This document shows, piece after piece, positions 1 to 8,486 of a stretch of 64,000 nucleotides of DNA. A program made the position numbers and the translations under genes. Below the pieces are notes generated by a model. It searched no databases. It saw nothing but the letters and a program-made list of their open reading frames with translations, and was not told the DNA's origin. Each line of letters starts with the position of its first letter. The first letter of the stretch is position 1. Origin of the DNA: an uncultured Alteromonas sp. (GTDB lineage Bacteria; Pseudomonadota; Gammaproteobacteria; Enterobacterales; Alteromonadaceae); the NCBI RefSeq assembly GCF_913058315.1, contig NZ_CAJXQY010000001.1:1-64000 (forward strand), in the 5' to 3' direction.

Positions 1-489
1 GCTAATCAAAGAAAGAACCGTCATCCCGGAAAGCACGCAGTGCTTATCCGGGACCCCCATCGTGCAACCGTAGAGTTAAAAAAGCACCGAATACAGCGCT
101 AATCAAAGAAAGAACCGTCATCCCGGAAAGCACGCAGTGCTTATCCGGGACCTCCCTCGTACAACCGTAGAGTTAAAAAACGCACCGAATACAGCGCTAA
201 TAAAACAAAGAACCGTCATCCCGGAAAGTACGCAGTGCTTATCCGGGACCTCCCTCGTACAACCGTAGAGTTAAAAAGCGCACCGTACTAATCGCTAATC
301 AAACAAAGAACCGTCATCCCGGAAAGTACGCAGTACTTATCCGGGACCCCCATCGTACAACCGTAGAGTTAAAAAACGCACCGAATATAGCGCTAATAAA
401 ACAAAGAACCGTCATCCCGGAAAGTACGCAGTACTTATCCGGGATCTCCTTGGTACAACCGTAGAGTTAAAAAACGCACCGCATCAAGC
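1..489. repeat. Five tandem 97-98 bp repeats, each with a REP-like hairpin
   Basis: Units start at about 1, 98, 196, 294 and 392, each opening with GCTAAT(C/A)AAA. A decayed sixth copy follows at about 490-522. Each unit contains an imperfect palindrome, TCCCGGA-AAGYAC-GCA-GTRCTT-ATCCGGGA, then a conserved CAACCGTAGAGTTAAAAA tail. The hairpin arms differ between copies in a way that keeps pairing. The array starts at the window edge, so more copies may lie upstream. There is no spacer diversity, so it is not a CRISPR array. Confidence 0.92.
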
Positions 490-581
490 GCACATAAAAA
501 CAAAGAACAGCCTCTACCCCGGAGGAATAATAAAACGTATAGTGCGAACTTAAAAATAAAGGGACGTTAGTACCAGGAAAT

Positions 582-1685
582 ATGAAGTTAAGTACGGTTT
601 TATACGTTGTTCAGTCGCGGATTGCAGCGCTCAAATATCCTCTTTACCGACGACTGCATCAGCAGCAAAGTGCGGTGCCTAAGGTTAAACTGGTAGCAAT
701 AGCCAAAAACGAAGCCGCTTACTTGCCAGAGTGGATTTGCCATCATCTGTACTTCGGTTTTGCTGCTATTGATGTACATTATAACGGCTGCAATGATAAT
801 ACCCTTGAAGTCGCTGAAGCGTTTAAAGCTGATCCCGTTAACTTTATAAATGCCGATGATATATTCGAAAACTCTAAGGCTAAGCCACAAATAGAAGTCT
901 ATCGTAGTGCTTTTCGTCAAGCTAAAAACGAAGGTTTTGATCACGTTATGTTTTTGGATATTGATGAGTTTTGGGTGCCCTATGATCTCAATACATCTAT
1001 TAGTGAATTTATCCGCTCTGCGCCCTATTTTGATGTACTAAGTTTTCAATGGGCGAATAGAGTGTTTGACCATGAGCCTTTTTCTTCGGCTATTAATGAG
1101 CGGGTTAGTGTGCAGCCAGCGCGGCAGTTAAAATCCGTCTATAAATCGTTCATTACTCCCGGTCTGCTCAACCCACATAATATATTGGATAATGCTCTCG
1201 TCAGGCTGGAATCCTCTTTGAGACCCTTCGTCCCCTCCAATCGTTTCCATTCGCTGGCGGCAGAAGAAAAGTTAGCGCCTAACGCATTTATTATGCACAG
1301 AAAATATCGCAGTCAGTTAGAGTATATTGTCAGTTTAGACAGAGGTGTACTCGGGCGTGGCAAGAGCCAGATATCTCAGTTTAAGAGTAATCGCGCTGGC
1401 TTCGAGAATAAGAAAACGTTTGAGTGTATTGAGTTTCCTTCACAAGCCCTGGCTAGCTACCAGAAGTCAGTAGCAGACAGGCTACGGCCATTGGAAACTG
1501 AAGGTATACTGCTCCGCGCCAGAGATGGCGTGATGCAGCGTTTCTTTGATGTGCTGAATAATATCCGCAGTGCGCCATCCAGTGAATCAGTTGTAATAAA
1601 CAAAATATTGCGCAATGTCACCCTTGATGAAGTGACCGAGGCCGTTGAAGAGTATCAGCAGCGCACCCATAGCAGACAGGCCTGA
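582..1685 (+). CDS. Glycosyltransferase, GT92 / GT2-like (DUF23-type)
   Basis: A 367-residue protein of the glycosyltransferase 2-like / GT92 type, which moves a sugar from a nucleotide donor to a glycan acceptor. The fold signature begins near residue 37 with VAIAKNEAAYLPEW, and the acidic metal/nucleotide-binding stretch FLDIDEFW lies at 124-131. I see no signal peptide or clear membrane segment, so it probably acts on the cytoplasmic face. AGGA four bases before the ATG supports this start. It stands alone between the repeat array and an oxygenase pseudogene, so its acceptor cannot be inferred. Membership of the broad family is fairly sure, but the exact substrate is unknown. Confidence 0.8.
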   Translation: MKLSTVLYVVQSRIAALKYPLYRRLHQQQSAVPKVKLVAIAKNEAAYLPEWICHHLYFGFAAIDVHYNGCNDNTLEVAEAFKADPVNFINADDIFENSKAKPQIEVYRSAFRQAKNEGFDHVMFLDIDEFWVPYDLNTSISEFIRSAPYFDVLSFQWANRVFDHEPFSSAINERVSVQPARQLKSVYKSFITPGLLNPHNILDNALVRLESSLRPFVPSNRFHSLAAEEKLAPNAFIMHRKYRSQLEYIVSLDRGVLGRGKSQISQFKSNRAGFENKKTFECIEFPSQALASYQKSVADRLRPLETEGILLRARDGVMQRFFDVLNNIRSAPSSESVVINKILRNVTLDEVTEAVEEYQQRTHSRQA

Positions 1686-1742
1686 AGCTGCTATCGAAAA
1701 GCCTGATAATTGCCGGTATTAACCGGCAACTGATACCAATTC

Positions 1743-2450
1743 CTACAGTGGTGTTGCTCTGAACCAGCCGGTCACTGATAGTCTCGGCGTTAACGAAAAT
1801 GGCGTGATGTAAGTAACACTATGAATGTGTTCCACATCGAAAATACTTAAGCTGTTGAAACCAGGCGCCCAGGCATCTCTTGGTGTACCGTTTTTTTCGT
1901 AGAACTGTAATAGCCCGCCCCAGTCAGGATGCCAGTTTGGCAAGAAGCTCAACACATAAGCAAGCCGGCGTTGCTCGGTGCTGTGGGTATCCATATGACG
2001 AGTTAAGAACTGGCCCGGCGTGTAACCTGTAGCCTGGGCACTGGCGGCAACAATATCCTGATGACCACTCATTTTACGCGCCCAATCCAACACGTCTTCG
2101 CTGTTTAACCACTGATGCAGTGCTGCCAGGTTAGGAATGGACTCACGCTGATTAGACAGCTGATACCTGCCATAAATGAAACCGACCCCCTTAGCCGCAT
2201 TTTGCATGGTTTCAGTATGAATACTTTGTTATTGATCTGTGGGTAATCGCTTCCACTCGTTATCAGCCAGTGTTGTTGGCCGGCCATTGCGAAGCAGCGC
2301 CAGGCTGTAAGGCGTTTCTTTGCTAAGACTAGTATAGAGCTACTCAGCCTGATCCATGGGAATTAAACTTTGTATTCTTACGCGCTTATCGTGCTGGTAT
2401 TCTGCATTTATTGCTGCAAAGTTGATGTCGGGATGAAAAGTAATCTGCAA
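1743..2450 (-). pseudogene. 2OG-Fe(II) oxygenase, broken by two in-frame stops
   Basis: The ORF track shows only the 154-residue C-terminal part (1743-2207). Reading the same minus-strand frame upstream gives a continuous oxygenase-like sequence, from about 2450 (TTG preceded by AGGA) through YQHDKRVRIQ, QAE-stop, SKETPYSLALLRNG, PTDQ-stop, QSIHTE and then the ORF. The stops are TAG at 2340-2342 and TAA at 2229-2231. The C-terminal half keeps the likely iron ligands (HxD in RHMDTHS, His in EHIHSV) and the 2-oxoglutarate-binding Arg near PRLSV. Intact relatives hydroxylate peptides or small molecules. A restart at the ATG at 2207 would give a core domain, but I see no ribosome binding site there. 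No frameshift was needed to join the parts, which suggests recent decay. Confidence 0.82.
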
Positions 2451-2727
2451 TGTGCTTCCTGTAATTGGTAATTATCGCTATCAGCCAGGATCTCACCTTC
2501 AATTTTTACTAACTGGGTGGTTAAAACTATATAAAAATCTGTTAGAGCTGCCAAGTTATCCCAGGATATCGTGATTTATCCTAGAGTCTAATTTCCGAAC
2601 TGCAATTTCCGGGTAATCAGTATATAGTATTGGAGCGTAGCTGTGATCTTAATAATAAAACACAGATGGTACACGCGCTTGTTGCCTTAGCCGTGTATAT
2701 AACAGGGATTCTTTCGGAGTTTTTTCA

Positions 2728-5709
2728 ATGACAAAAAATAATAATTCGCTAATTCGGCGCAAGCCATTAGCGTTAATAATTGGTGCGTTGTTAGCACCTC
2801 AAATGGCTTTTGCACAAGAAGCCGATTTAACGACAGCAGACGAAGCAGAAGAAGTAACAGAAAAAATTACCGTTACCGGTTCTCGTATCCGCTCAGGTGG
2901 ATTCGATGAAGCGCGACCGGTCGACATCATTGATGCTGATATGGCAATCGATCAGGGGTTAACCTCTATCGGTTCATTACTGCAAGCATCTACGGTTGCC
3001 GCGGGTTCTCCCCAGGTAACTGCTGCATCATCCATTGCGTTTAACACCAATGGTGGTGCTGGCTCACAAACACTTTCATTACGTGGCCTTGGTGCTAACC
3101 GTACATTGGTATTATTAAACGGTCGTCGTGCCGGACCTGCGGGTACCCGTGGTGGTGTAAGTTCTTTCGACTTTAACACACTGCCTATTTCTACCATTCA
3201 GCGTGTTGAAATCCTTAAAGATGGTGCATCGTCAGTTTACGGTTCAGACGCTGTAGCAGGTGTTGTAAATATCATCACTAAAAAAGATACTGGCGGTCAG
3301 TTTGACGTCTTTGCATCACAGCCCACAGAAAGCGGTGGTGAGCAATATCGTATCAGCGGTACTTATGGCAAGGCGCTCGATAAAGGCTTCTTTAGCCTGA
3401 CAGCCGATTATCAGTTAGACCGCGAATTAGCCAAAGGCGATCGCGACTACTTTAATTGTGGCGAGCGCTACGTTTTTGATCCAGCTACCGGACAGCGAGC
3501 CGACAATATCGATCCTCGTACCGGCAAGTACCACTGTAATGATCTGTTATGGGGCCACGTTTGGCTTTATGACTACCAGGATGGCGGCGCTACCGACAAC
3601 GTTCCTAATGGTGCCAAAGCCCAGTACGATTACGACGGTGATCTGGGCCAGTATATCCCTGGATTTAATCCAATCCCGGGTAACCCAAATAACATGAGAA
3701 CCCCTCCGGGATGGTTCCCGGTAAACTACGACGATGCATCTGATGCCGTGTCTAATGCCGACCACCCTTTCCAGGATACCTCTTCACTTATTCCTGAAAC
3801 AGAGAAAATTACCCTGTTTGGTCAGGCCGAGTACGAACTGAATGACCACACTCAACTGTATGCCGAAGCGCTGTTAAATCGTCGTACTACCGAGTCTAAC
3901 GGTTATCGTCAGTACTGGAGCTACATCTACAACGAAAACTTCTTTGCCGGTAACCCGTTAAGCGAAGGTTGGAGAGGTGCACAGTGGTTAAGCCCTACGG
4001 CGATTACCGACCACGCAGATGATAAGATTACCGTTGAATATCAGCGCTATGTTGCCGGTATTACTGGTGATATTGCCGGTACCGATTGGTACTACGATGT
4101 CAGCTATCAATACAGTAACAGTGATGGCGACTACGGCGGCGACATCATTTATGATGACGCGATCAGCGATCAGAACTTCCTGTCTGGCTCTTGTGCCGGT
4201 ACTACCACATCAGTTCGTGGCGTGGATTGTGTTGATATTCCATGGCTGGATCCGCAACTGCTGGCAGGTAATATCTCTCAGCAAGTCCGCGACTTTATGT
4301 TTGGTTACGAAGTGGGTAACACCAAGTATACCCAACAAACCTTTGAAGGTTTTGTATCTGGTCCGGTATTTGAATTACCGGCAGGTGAAGTCGGTGCAGT
4401 ATTCGGTGCGAGCTTCCAGAAAGACCGCATTAAGGATACTCCCGGAGAAGCAACCCTGGCACAAAATACCTGGGGCTCTTCAGCGGCTGGCATTACCTCT
4501 GGTAGTGACGAGACCAAAGCGGTCTTTACCGAGCTGAATATTCCGGTTATCAGTGATGTATTCCTGGCTCAGTTTATCGACGTAGAGTTATCAGCGCGTT
4601 ATACCGATGTGAAATCGTCAGGCGACGATACCACGTTCAAAATTGGTGTTAACTGGCAGATTGATGATCAGTTCCGTATTCGTGCATCGCGCGGTACATC
4701 GTTCCGTTCACCGGCATTGTTTGAGCTGTACCTGGCCGATCAAACCGGCTTCCTTGGGCAGCGCTCAGTCGATCCTTGTGTTAACTGGGGTAATAACCTG
4801 ACCGACGGCAGTATTTCACAGGCTCTTGCCGATAACTGTGCGGCAGATGGCATTCCTTCCGACTTTACCGGTGGCGCGATCTCGGCAACCACGGTAACTG
4901 GCGGTGGCTTTGGTGTACTTGAACCTGAAACGTCCGTGGCTAAAACCCTGGGTTTGGTGTGGACGCCAGAATTTGCTGACTTAAGCGTGTCGATCGATTA
5001 CTTTGACTTCTTAATTGAAGGGGAAGTTACTCAAATCGGTGCGGCCAATATCGTTAGCCGCTGTTATAACTCAGACTTCTTCCCAACCGATCCTATCTGT
5101 AGTCAGTTCGATCGTGATCCGGTAGATAACCGCATCACCGAAATCCGCGATAGCTTTATCAACGTTGCTGAACAAAGCAACCGTGGTTATGACATCGCGT
5201 TAAACTACAACGTGGATGTGGGTTACGGTGAAGTGACCTTTGATATGCAGCACACCTTCCAGAAAGAAGCCAGACAAGGCTTGTTCGAAGATACTGTTAT
5301 CGACACCAACGGTGAGTTTGGTGATCCTACACACGTAGCTAACTATAACCTGCGCTTCGACCGTAACAACTGGTCAGTAAACTGGCGGGTTAACTACATT
5401 GGCGCCGTGTCCAATGTCGACAGCTACTTCCAGCGCTCGGGCGACTACACTGCCACGGTTCGTGGTGATGAGGTTGACGTAGTATTGGCTTCAGACAGTG
5501 TTATGTATCACGCTTTCTCATTCACTTATGACTTTGCAGAAGATGGCCTGAAAACCACTCTGGGTGTGTCTAATGCATTCAATAAGAAGCCACCTCGGGT
5601 GACTACATTGAATCTGGGTGAGCTAAACACCGAAGGTAACTCTGCGTTCTACAGTCAGTATGACTGGTACGGACGCCGTATCTTCCTGAACGCTACATAC
5701 CAGTTCTAA
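2728..5709 (+). CDS. TonB-dependent outer-membrane receptor
   Basis: A 993-residue TonB-dependent receptor. It has a signal peptide (residues 1 to about 29, ending AFAQ), a TonB-box-like ITVTGSRI stretch, then a plug domain with VLLNGRRAG and VEILKDGASSVYGSDAVAGVVNI. A long 22-strand barrel follows and ends in the terminal phenylalanine (YQF) typical of outer-membrane proteins. Such receptors import large or scarce ligands using energy passed on by TonB. The plug resembles receptors often found beside tryptophan-halogenase-like genes in Alteromonadales and Caulobacterales, and such genes lie immediately downstream. The ligand cannot be read from sequence. GGAG nine bases before the ATG supports the start. 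Confidence 0.93.
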   Translation: MTKNNNSLIRRKPLALIIGALLAPQMAFAQEADLTTADEAEEVTEKITVTGSRIRSGGFDEARPVDIIDADMAIDQGLTSIGSLLQASTVAAGSPQVTAASSIAFNTNGGAGSQTLSLRGLGANRTLVLLNGRRAGPAGTRGGVSSFDFNTLPISTIQRVEILKDGASSVYGSDAVAGVVNIITKKDTGGQFDVFASQPTESGGEQYRISGTYGKALDKGFFSLTADYQLDRELAKGDRDYFNCGERYVFDPATGQRADNIDPRTGKYHCNDLLWGHVWLYDYQDGGATDNVPNGAKAQYDYDGDLGQYIPGFNPIPGNPNNMRTPPGWFPVNYDDASDAVSNADHPFQDTSSLIPETEKITLFGQAEYELNDHTQLYAEALLNRRTTESNGYRQYWSYIYNENFFAGNPLSEGWRGAQWLSPTAITDHADDKITVEYQRYVAGITGDIAGTDWYYDVSYQYSNSDGDYGGDIIYDDAISDQNFLSGSCAGTTTSVRGVDCVDIPWLDPQLLAGNISQQVRDFMFGYEVGNTKYTQQTFEGFVSGPVFELPAGEVGAVFGASFQKDRIKDTPGEATLAQNTWGSSAAGITSGSDETKAVFTELNIPVISDVFLAQFIDVELSARYTDVKSSGDDTTFKIGVNWQIDDQFRIRASRGTSFRSPALFELYLADQTGFLGQRSVDPCVNWGNNLTDGSISQALADNCAADGIPSDFTGGAISATTVTGGGFGVLEPETSVAKTLGLVWTPEFADLSVSIDYFDFLIEGEVTQIGAANIVSRCYNSDFFPTDPICSQFDRDPVDNRITEIRDSFINVAEQSNRGYDIALNYNVDVGYGEVTFDMQHTFQKEARQGLFEDTVIDTNGEFGDPTHVANYNLRFDRNNWSVNWRVNYIGAVSNVDSYFQRSGDYTATVRGDEVDVVLASDSVMYHAFSFTYDFAEDGLKTTLGVSNAFNKKPPRVTTLNLGELNTEGNSAFYSQYDWYGRRIFLNATYQF

Positions 5710-5724
5710 GCATTACTTAACGCA

Positions 5725-5759
5725 GAAAGCCGGCTGACAGTGTTAGCCGGCTTTCTTTT
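5725..5759 (+). terminator. Intrinsic terminator after the TonB receptor
   Basis: Eleven-base stem GAAAGCCGGCT / AGCCGGCTTTC with a 9-nt loop, followed by TTTTA, 15 bases after the receptor stop codon. It separates the receptor from the sulfotransferase-halogenase pair, which therefore needs its own promoter or readthrough. Confidence 0.85.
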
Positions 5760-5799
5760 ATGTTATGTATAACCGCATAGTTCGCTACAACAGATAATA

Positions 5800-6591
5800 A
5801 TGAATCCTCGAATTTACGCGAAAAGCGATAACCTCAATGAATTAAATGCCGATTACGAACAAACCCCATTGCAACAAGGGGTGTTTTTAAATTCGGTGCC
5901 TAAATGTGGAACTCACCTGCTACGCAATATATTCCGGATGTTTGTGCCGGTTGAGCAGCAATACCACAACGACTTTATTCAATTTCCCACGTTGCCAAAA
6001 AACATGGCGGCGTTTGATCCGGCCAGCCCAAAGTTAAGCTGGGGACATCTGCTATTTTCCGATCAGTCTGCGTTGGCGCTCAGCACGGTTAAACAGGTAT
6101 TAATTGTCCGCGACCCCTACGACTGGGTACTGGCCCGCGCCCGGTTCTTTTTGTCAGATACCTTTCAGGCGCAGCTGGATCACCTCAAATCGGGCAAGCT
6201 GAATATTGAGGAAATACTCAATATGATGATTTTTGGTATTCATCAGCGGGTGCCGGACTTAAAAGATATATTTACCCACAACGGTGTAGCCTGGCTGGGT
6301 ACCGGGGTAAAACTGGTGCGCTATGAAGACTTGATCTGCCACCTCAACGATCTGAACAGTAAGCGGGCACAAGCCTACTTTACCGATTTACTGTCGGTGC
6401 TGGGCATTAACGAGTTGCCGGCAGACTGGCAACAACGTGTGGCAACTGGCGCCGACCGCAAACAAAGCGGTACCGCCAGAGAGAACCTCAAAGAGGTCAG
6501 TCACGAGATCCCGGCAATATTGCCGCCGGCTCAGCGTCAGCTGGTTGACTTTGCCGCACCGGGTTTACGTCAGATCCTGGGGTATAACTAA
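5800..6591 (+). CDS. Sulfotransferase-like protein
   Basis: A 263-residue protein with sulfotransferase features. NSVPKCGTHLL (residues 31-41) matches the loop that binds the 5'-phosphosulfate of PAPS, and VRDPYDW near residue 103 matches the 3'-phosphate-binding motif. Such enzymes move a sulfuryl group from PAPS to a hydroxyl or amine on a sugar, lipid or small molecule. No signal peptide is visible. Only 3 bases separate it from the halogenase gene, so the two are almost certainly co-transcribed and may modify the same product. There is no strong Shine-Dalgarno before the ATG at 5800. The acceptor is unknown. Confidence 0.78.
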   Translation: MNPRIYAKSDNLNELNADYEQTPLQQGVFLNSVPKCGTHLLRNIFRMFVPVEQQYHNDFIQFPTLPKNMAAFDPASPKLSWGHLLFSDQSALALSTVKQVLIVRDPYDWVLARARFFLSDTFQAQLDHLKSGKLNIEEILNMMIFGIHQRVPDLKDIFTHNGVAWLGTGVKLVRYEDLICHLNDLNSKRAQAYFTDLLSVLGINELPADWQQRVATGADRKQSGTARENLKEVSHEIPAILPPAQRQLVDFAAPGLRQILGYN

Positions 6592-6594
6592 GCA

Positions 6595-8205
6595 ATGACT
6601 AAACGACTTGCGATAATCGGAGGCGGCTCGGCAGGCTGGATGGCTGCGGCCTACCTACATAGTATACTTAACGCCCGGGGCCAGCAGCAAAATGTTAGCA
6701 TTGAGCTGGTCGAGTCGCCGGATATCCCGCGCATTTCAGTGGGTGAAGCAACGGTGCCATCCATCCGGCATTTGCTGAGTGTTATCGGTATCGACGAAAT
6801 TGAGTTTATGCGTGCTACCGATGCTTCCTTCAAGCAGTCTATAAAGTACGTAAACTGGGTGCACAATAACAACACTTTTTATCATCATCCTTTTACCAGT
6901 ATGCGCGTCCAACCGGTCGACTTTGCGGGAATAAACTGGCTCAAAAGCGATCGTTCCATTCCCTTTATGGACACCTGCTCTACGCAGCCGCTAATTTGCG
7001 AGTGGGGGCTGGCCCCTAAAGTCATAAAGCCCGGCGCCAGTACCCCTCTGAAATATGCGTATCATATGAATGCGCAAAAATTTGCCGATTACCTGCGCGA
7101 TATTTCGGTTGCCAGAGGGGTAACGCATACCCGGGCCAATATAGGTGAGGTAAAAACAGCTGCCAATGGTCACATTCAGTCGGTGGCACTGGATAATGGT
7201 CAGTCGGTGCAGGCGGATTTATACGTTGATTGCACCGGCTTTAAAGCCTTACTGATGGAAAAGACCCTGGCTGAGCCTTTTGTTTCGTTGTCACAATATC
7301 TCTTGTGCGACAGGGCAGTGACCATGCATGTCCCTTACGACACGCATTACCCGGGGATGGTGCGGCCCTATACCACGGCTACAGCCATGTCGAATGGCTG
7401 GATATGGGACATCCCTATGGCCAATCAGCGCTCAGTGGGCTATGTCCATGCCAGTCAGTTTATTTCTAAAGAAGCGGCCGAACGAGAGTTAAGGGCTTAT
7501 CAGGGCCCCAATACTGAAAACCTGTCGCCACGCTTTGTCGATTTTAAAGTGGGTCATCGTAAACGGCACTGGGTAAACAATTGCATTGCCATTGGCTTAA
7601 GTGGTGGTTTTATTGAACCGCTGGAATCTACCGGGCTGTTTCTGGCTGATATGGGGGCGGTCATGCTGGCCGAACATTTCCCGCACAGTGCCGACGATAT
7701 GACCGTGTTAGCCGAACGCTACAATCGCCTGATGAGCAATCGCTACTATGAGATCCTCGATTTCATCAATATGCATTATTGCTTAACTCAGCGTACCGAC
7801 ACGGCTTTTTGGCAGGCTGTTCAACAACCTGAACACATTAATCCGCGTTTACAGGCCAAGCTGGATTACTGGAAACATAAACCGCCTTCGCCATCTGATT
7901 TTGAAGATCAGATGCTGCCAGGAATGGATCATGCTGCCCGTTTCAACGGCAGAGTTATTACTGATACGGCGGGACTATGGAATCACGAAAGTTACGAGTG
8001 CATTTTATACGGCATGCACTTCGCCGCTGACCATTACCGGCAAAAGTTTGGCAATACGGGTAAACCTGTCAGTATGAATCAGGAGATCCTGATGCGCCTG
8101 AAAGCGGCCCGCCAGGGCTTACCGCCTCACGCGATTTGGCTGGAACAAAGGGCGGGTAAAGCGATGTATCAAACGGCCTATACACCTCATGGTTGGGTGG
8201 CTTAA
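6595..8205 (+). CDS. Flavin-dependent tryptophan-halogenase family protein
   Basis: A 536-residue FAD-dependent halogenase homologue. The FAD-binding GGGSAGW is at residues 9-15. SVGEATVP follows, then ASFKQSIKYVNW, whose K80 lines up with the catalytic lysine (K79) of PrnA and RebH. The halogenase signature WxWxIP is present as WIWDIP (269-274), and PLESTG supplies the conserved glutamate region. All key residues are therefore retained. The family uses FADH2 from a partner flavin reductase plus halide to halogenate aromatic rings. No reductase gene is visible here, and environmental members next to TonB receptors mostly lack a proven substrate. It is cotranscribed with the sulfotransferase. 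Confidence 0.88.
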   Translation: MTKRLAIIGGGSAGWMAAAYLHSILNARGQQQNVSIELVESPDIPRISVGEATVPSIRHLLSVIGIDEIEFMRATDASFKQSIKYVNWVHNNNTFYHHPFTSMRVQPVDFAGINWLKSDRSIPFMDTCSTQPLICEWGLAPKVIKPGASTPLKYAYHMNAQKFADYLRDISVARGVTHTRANIGEVKTAANGHIQSVALDNGQSVQADLYVDCTGFKALLMEKTLAEPFVSLSQYLLCDRAVTMHVPYDTHYPGMVRPYTTATAMSNGWIWDIPMANQRSVGYVHASQFISKEAAERELRAYQGPNTENLSPRFVDFKVGHRKRHWVNNCIAIGLSGGFIEPLESTGLFLADMGAVMLAEHFPHSADDMTVLAERYNRLMSNRYYEILDFINMHYCLTQRTDTAFWQAVQQPEHINPRLQAKLDYWKHKPPSPSDFEDQMLPGMDHAARFNGRVITDTAGLWNHESYECILYGMHFAADHYRQKFGNTGKPVSMNQEILMRLKAARQGLPPHAIWLEQRAGKAMYQTAYTPHGWVA

Positions 8206-8387
8206 ATCGCCGCCCAACAGTGAATATATGTTATTTCTAATAGTGATAAGCCTTTAAATCAAACGCTTAGAGAATGGTTTTACCAACTTTTCACAATATA
8301 CATCCGCCTTGTTTTTGCCTTTAACCAAATTGCTACAACTCCCGTGATATCTACCACCTAGGTCTTATATATACTTTTGGTTAAGTC

Positions 8388-8460
8388 TATAAAGTGTCAG
8401 TTTTTGCGGCTGTCCTGCCGCACTTAAACGCACCTTTTTCACACTCTGGTGCGTTCTTTT
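8388..8460 (+). promoter_or_regulatory. Candidate leader with two hairpins before the CoA transferase
   Basis: A TATAAA box at 8388-8393 would start a leader of about 90 nt. The leader contains GCGGC-TGTCCT-GCCGC (8406-8421) and an 8-bp stem AACGCACC / GGTGCGTT (8427-8455), followed by CTTTTCCTTTT. The second hairpin looks like an intrinsic terminator about 30 bases before the start codon. It could be an attenuator or the late terminator of the halogenase operon. No matching antiterminator was identified. Confidence 0.4.
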
Positions 8461-8486
8461 CCTTTTCTGTTAAGTATGGAGCTTTC

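Noticed and set aside
1-522. CRISPR array
   Set aside because: The whole 97-98 bp unit repeats; there are no variable spacers and no cas genes.
4019-4537. 172-residue ORF inside the first TonB receptor
   Set aside because: Same-strand alternative frame of an intact receptor; no domain and no ribosome binding site.
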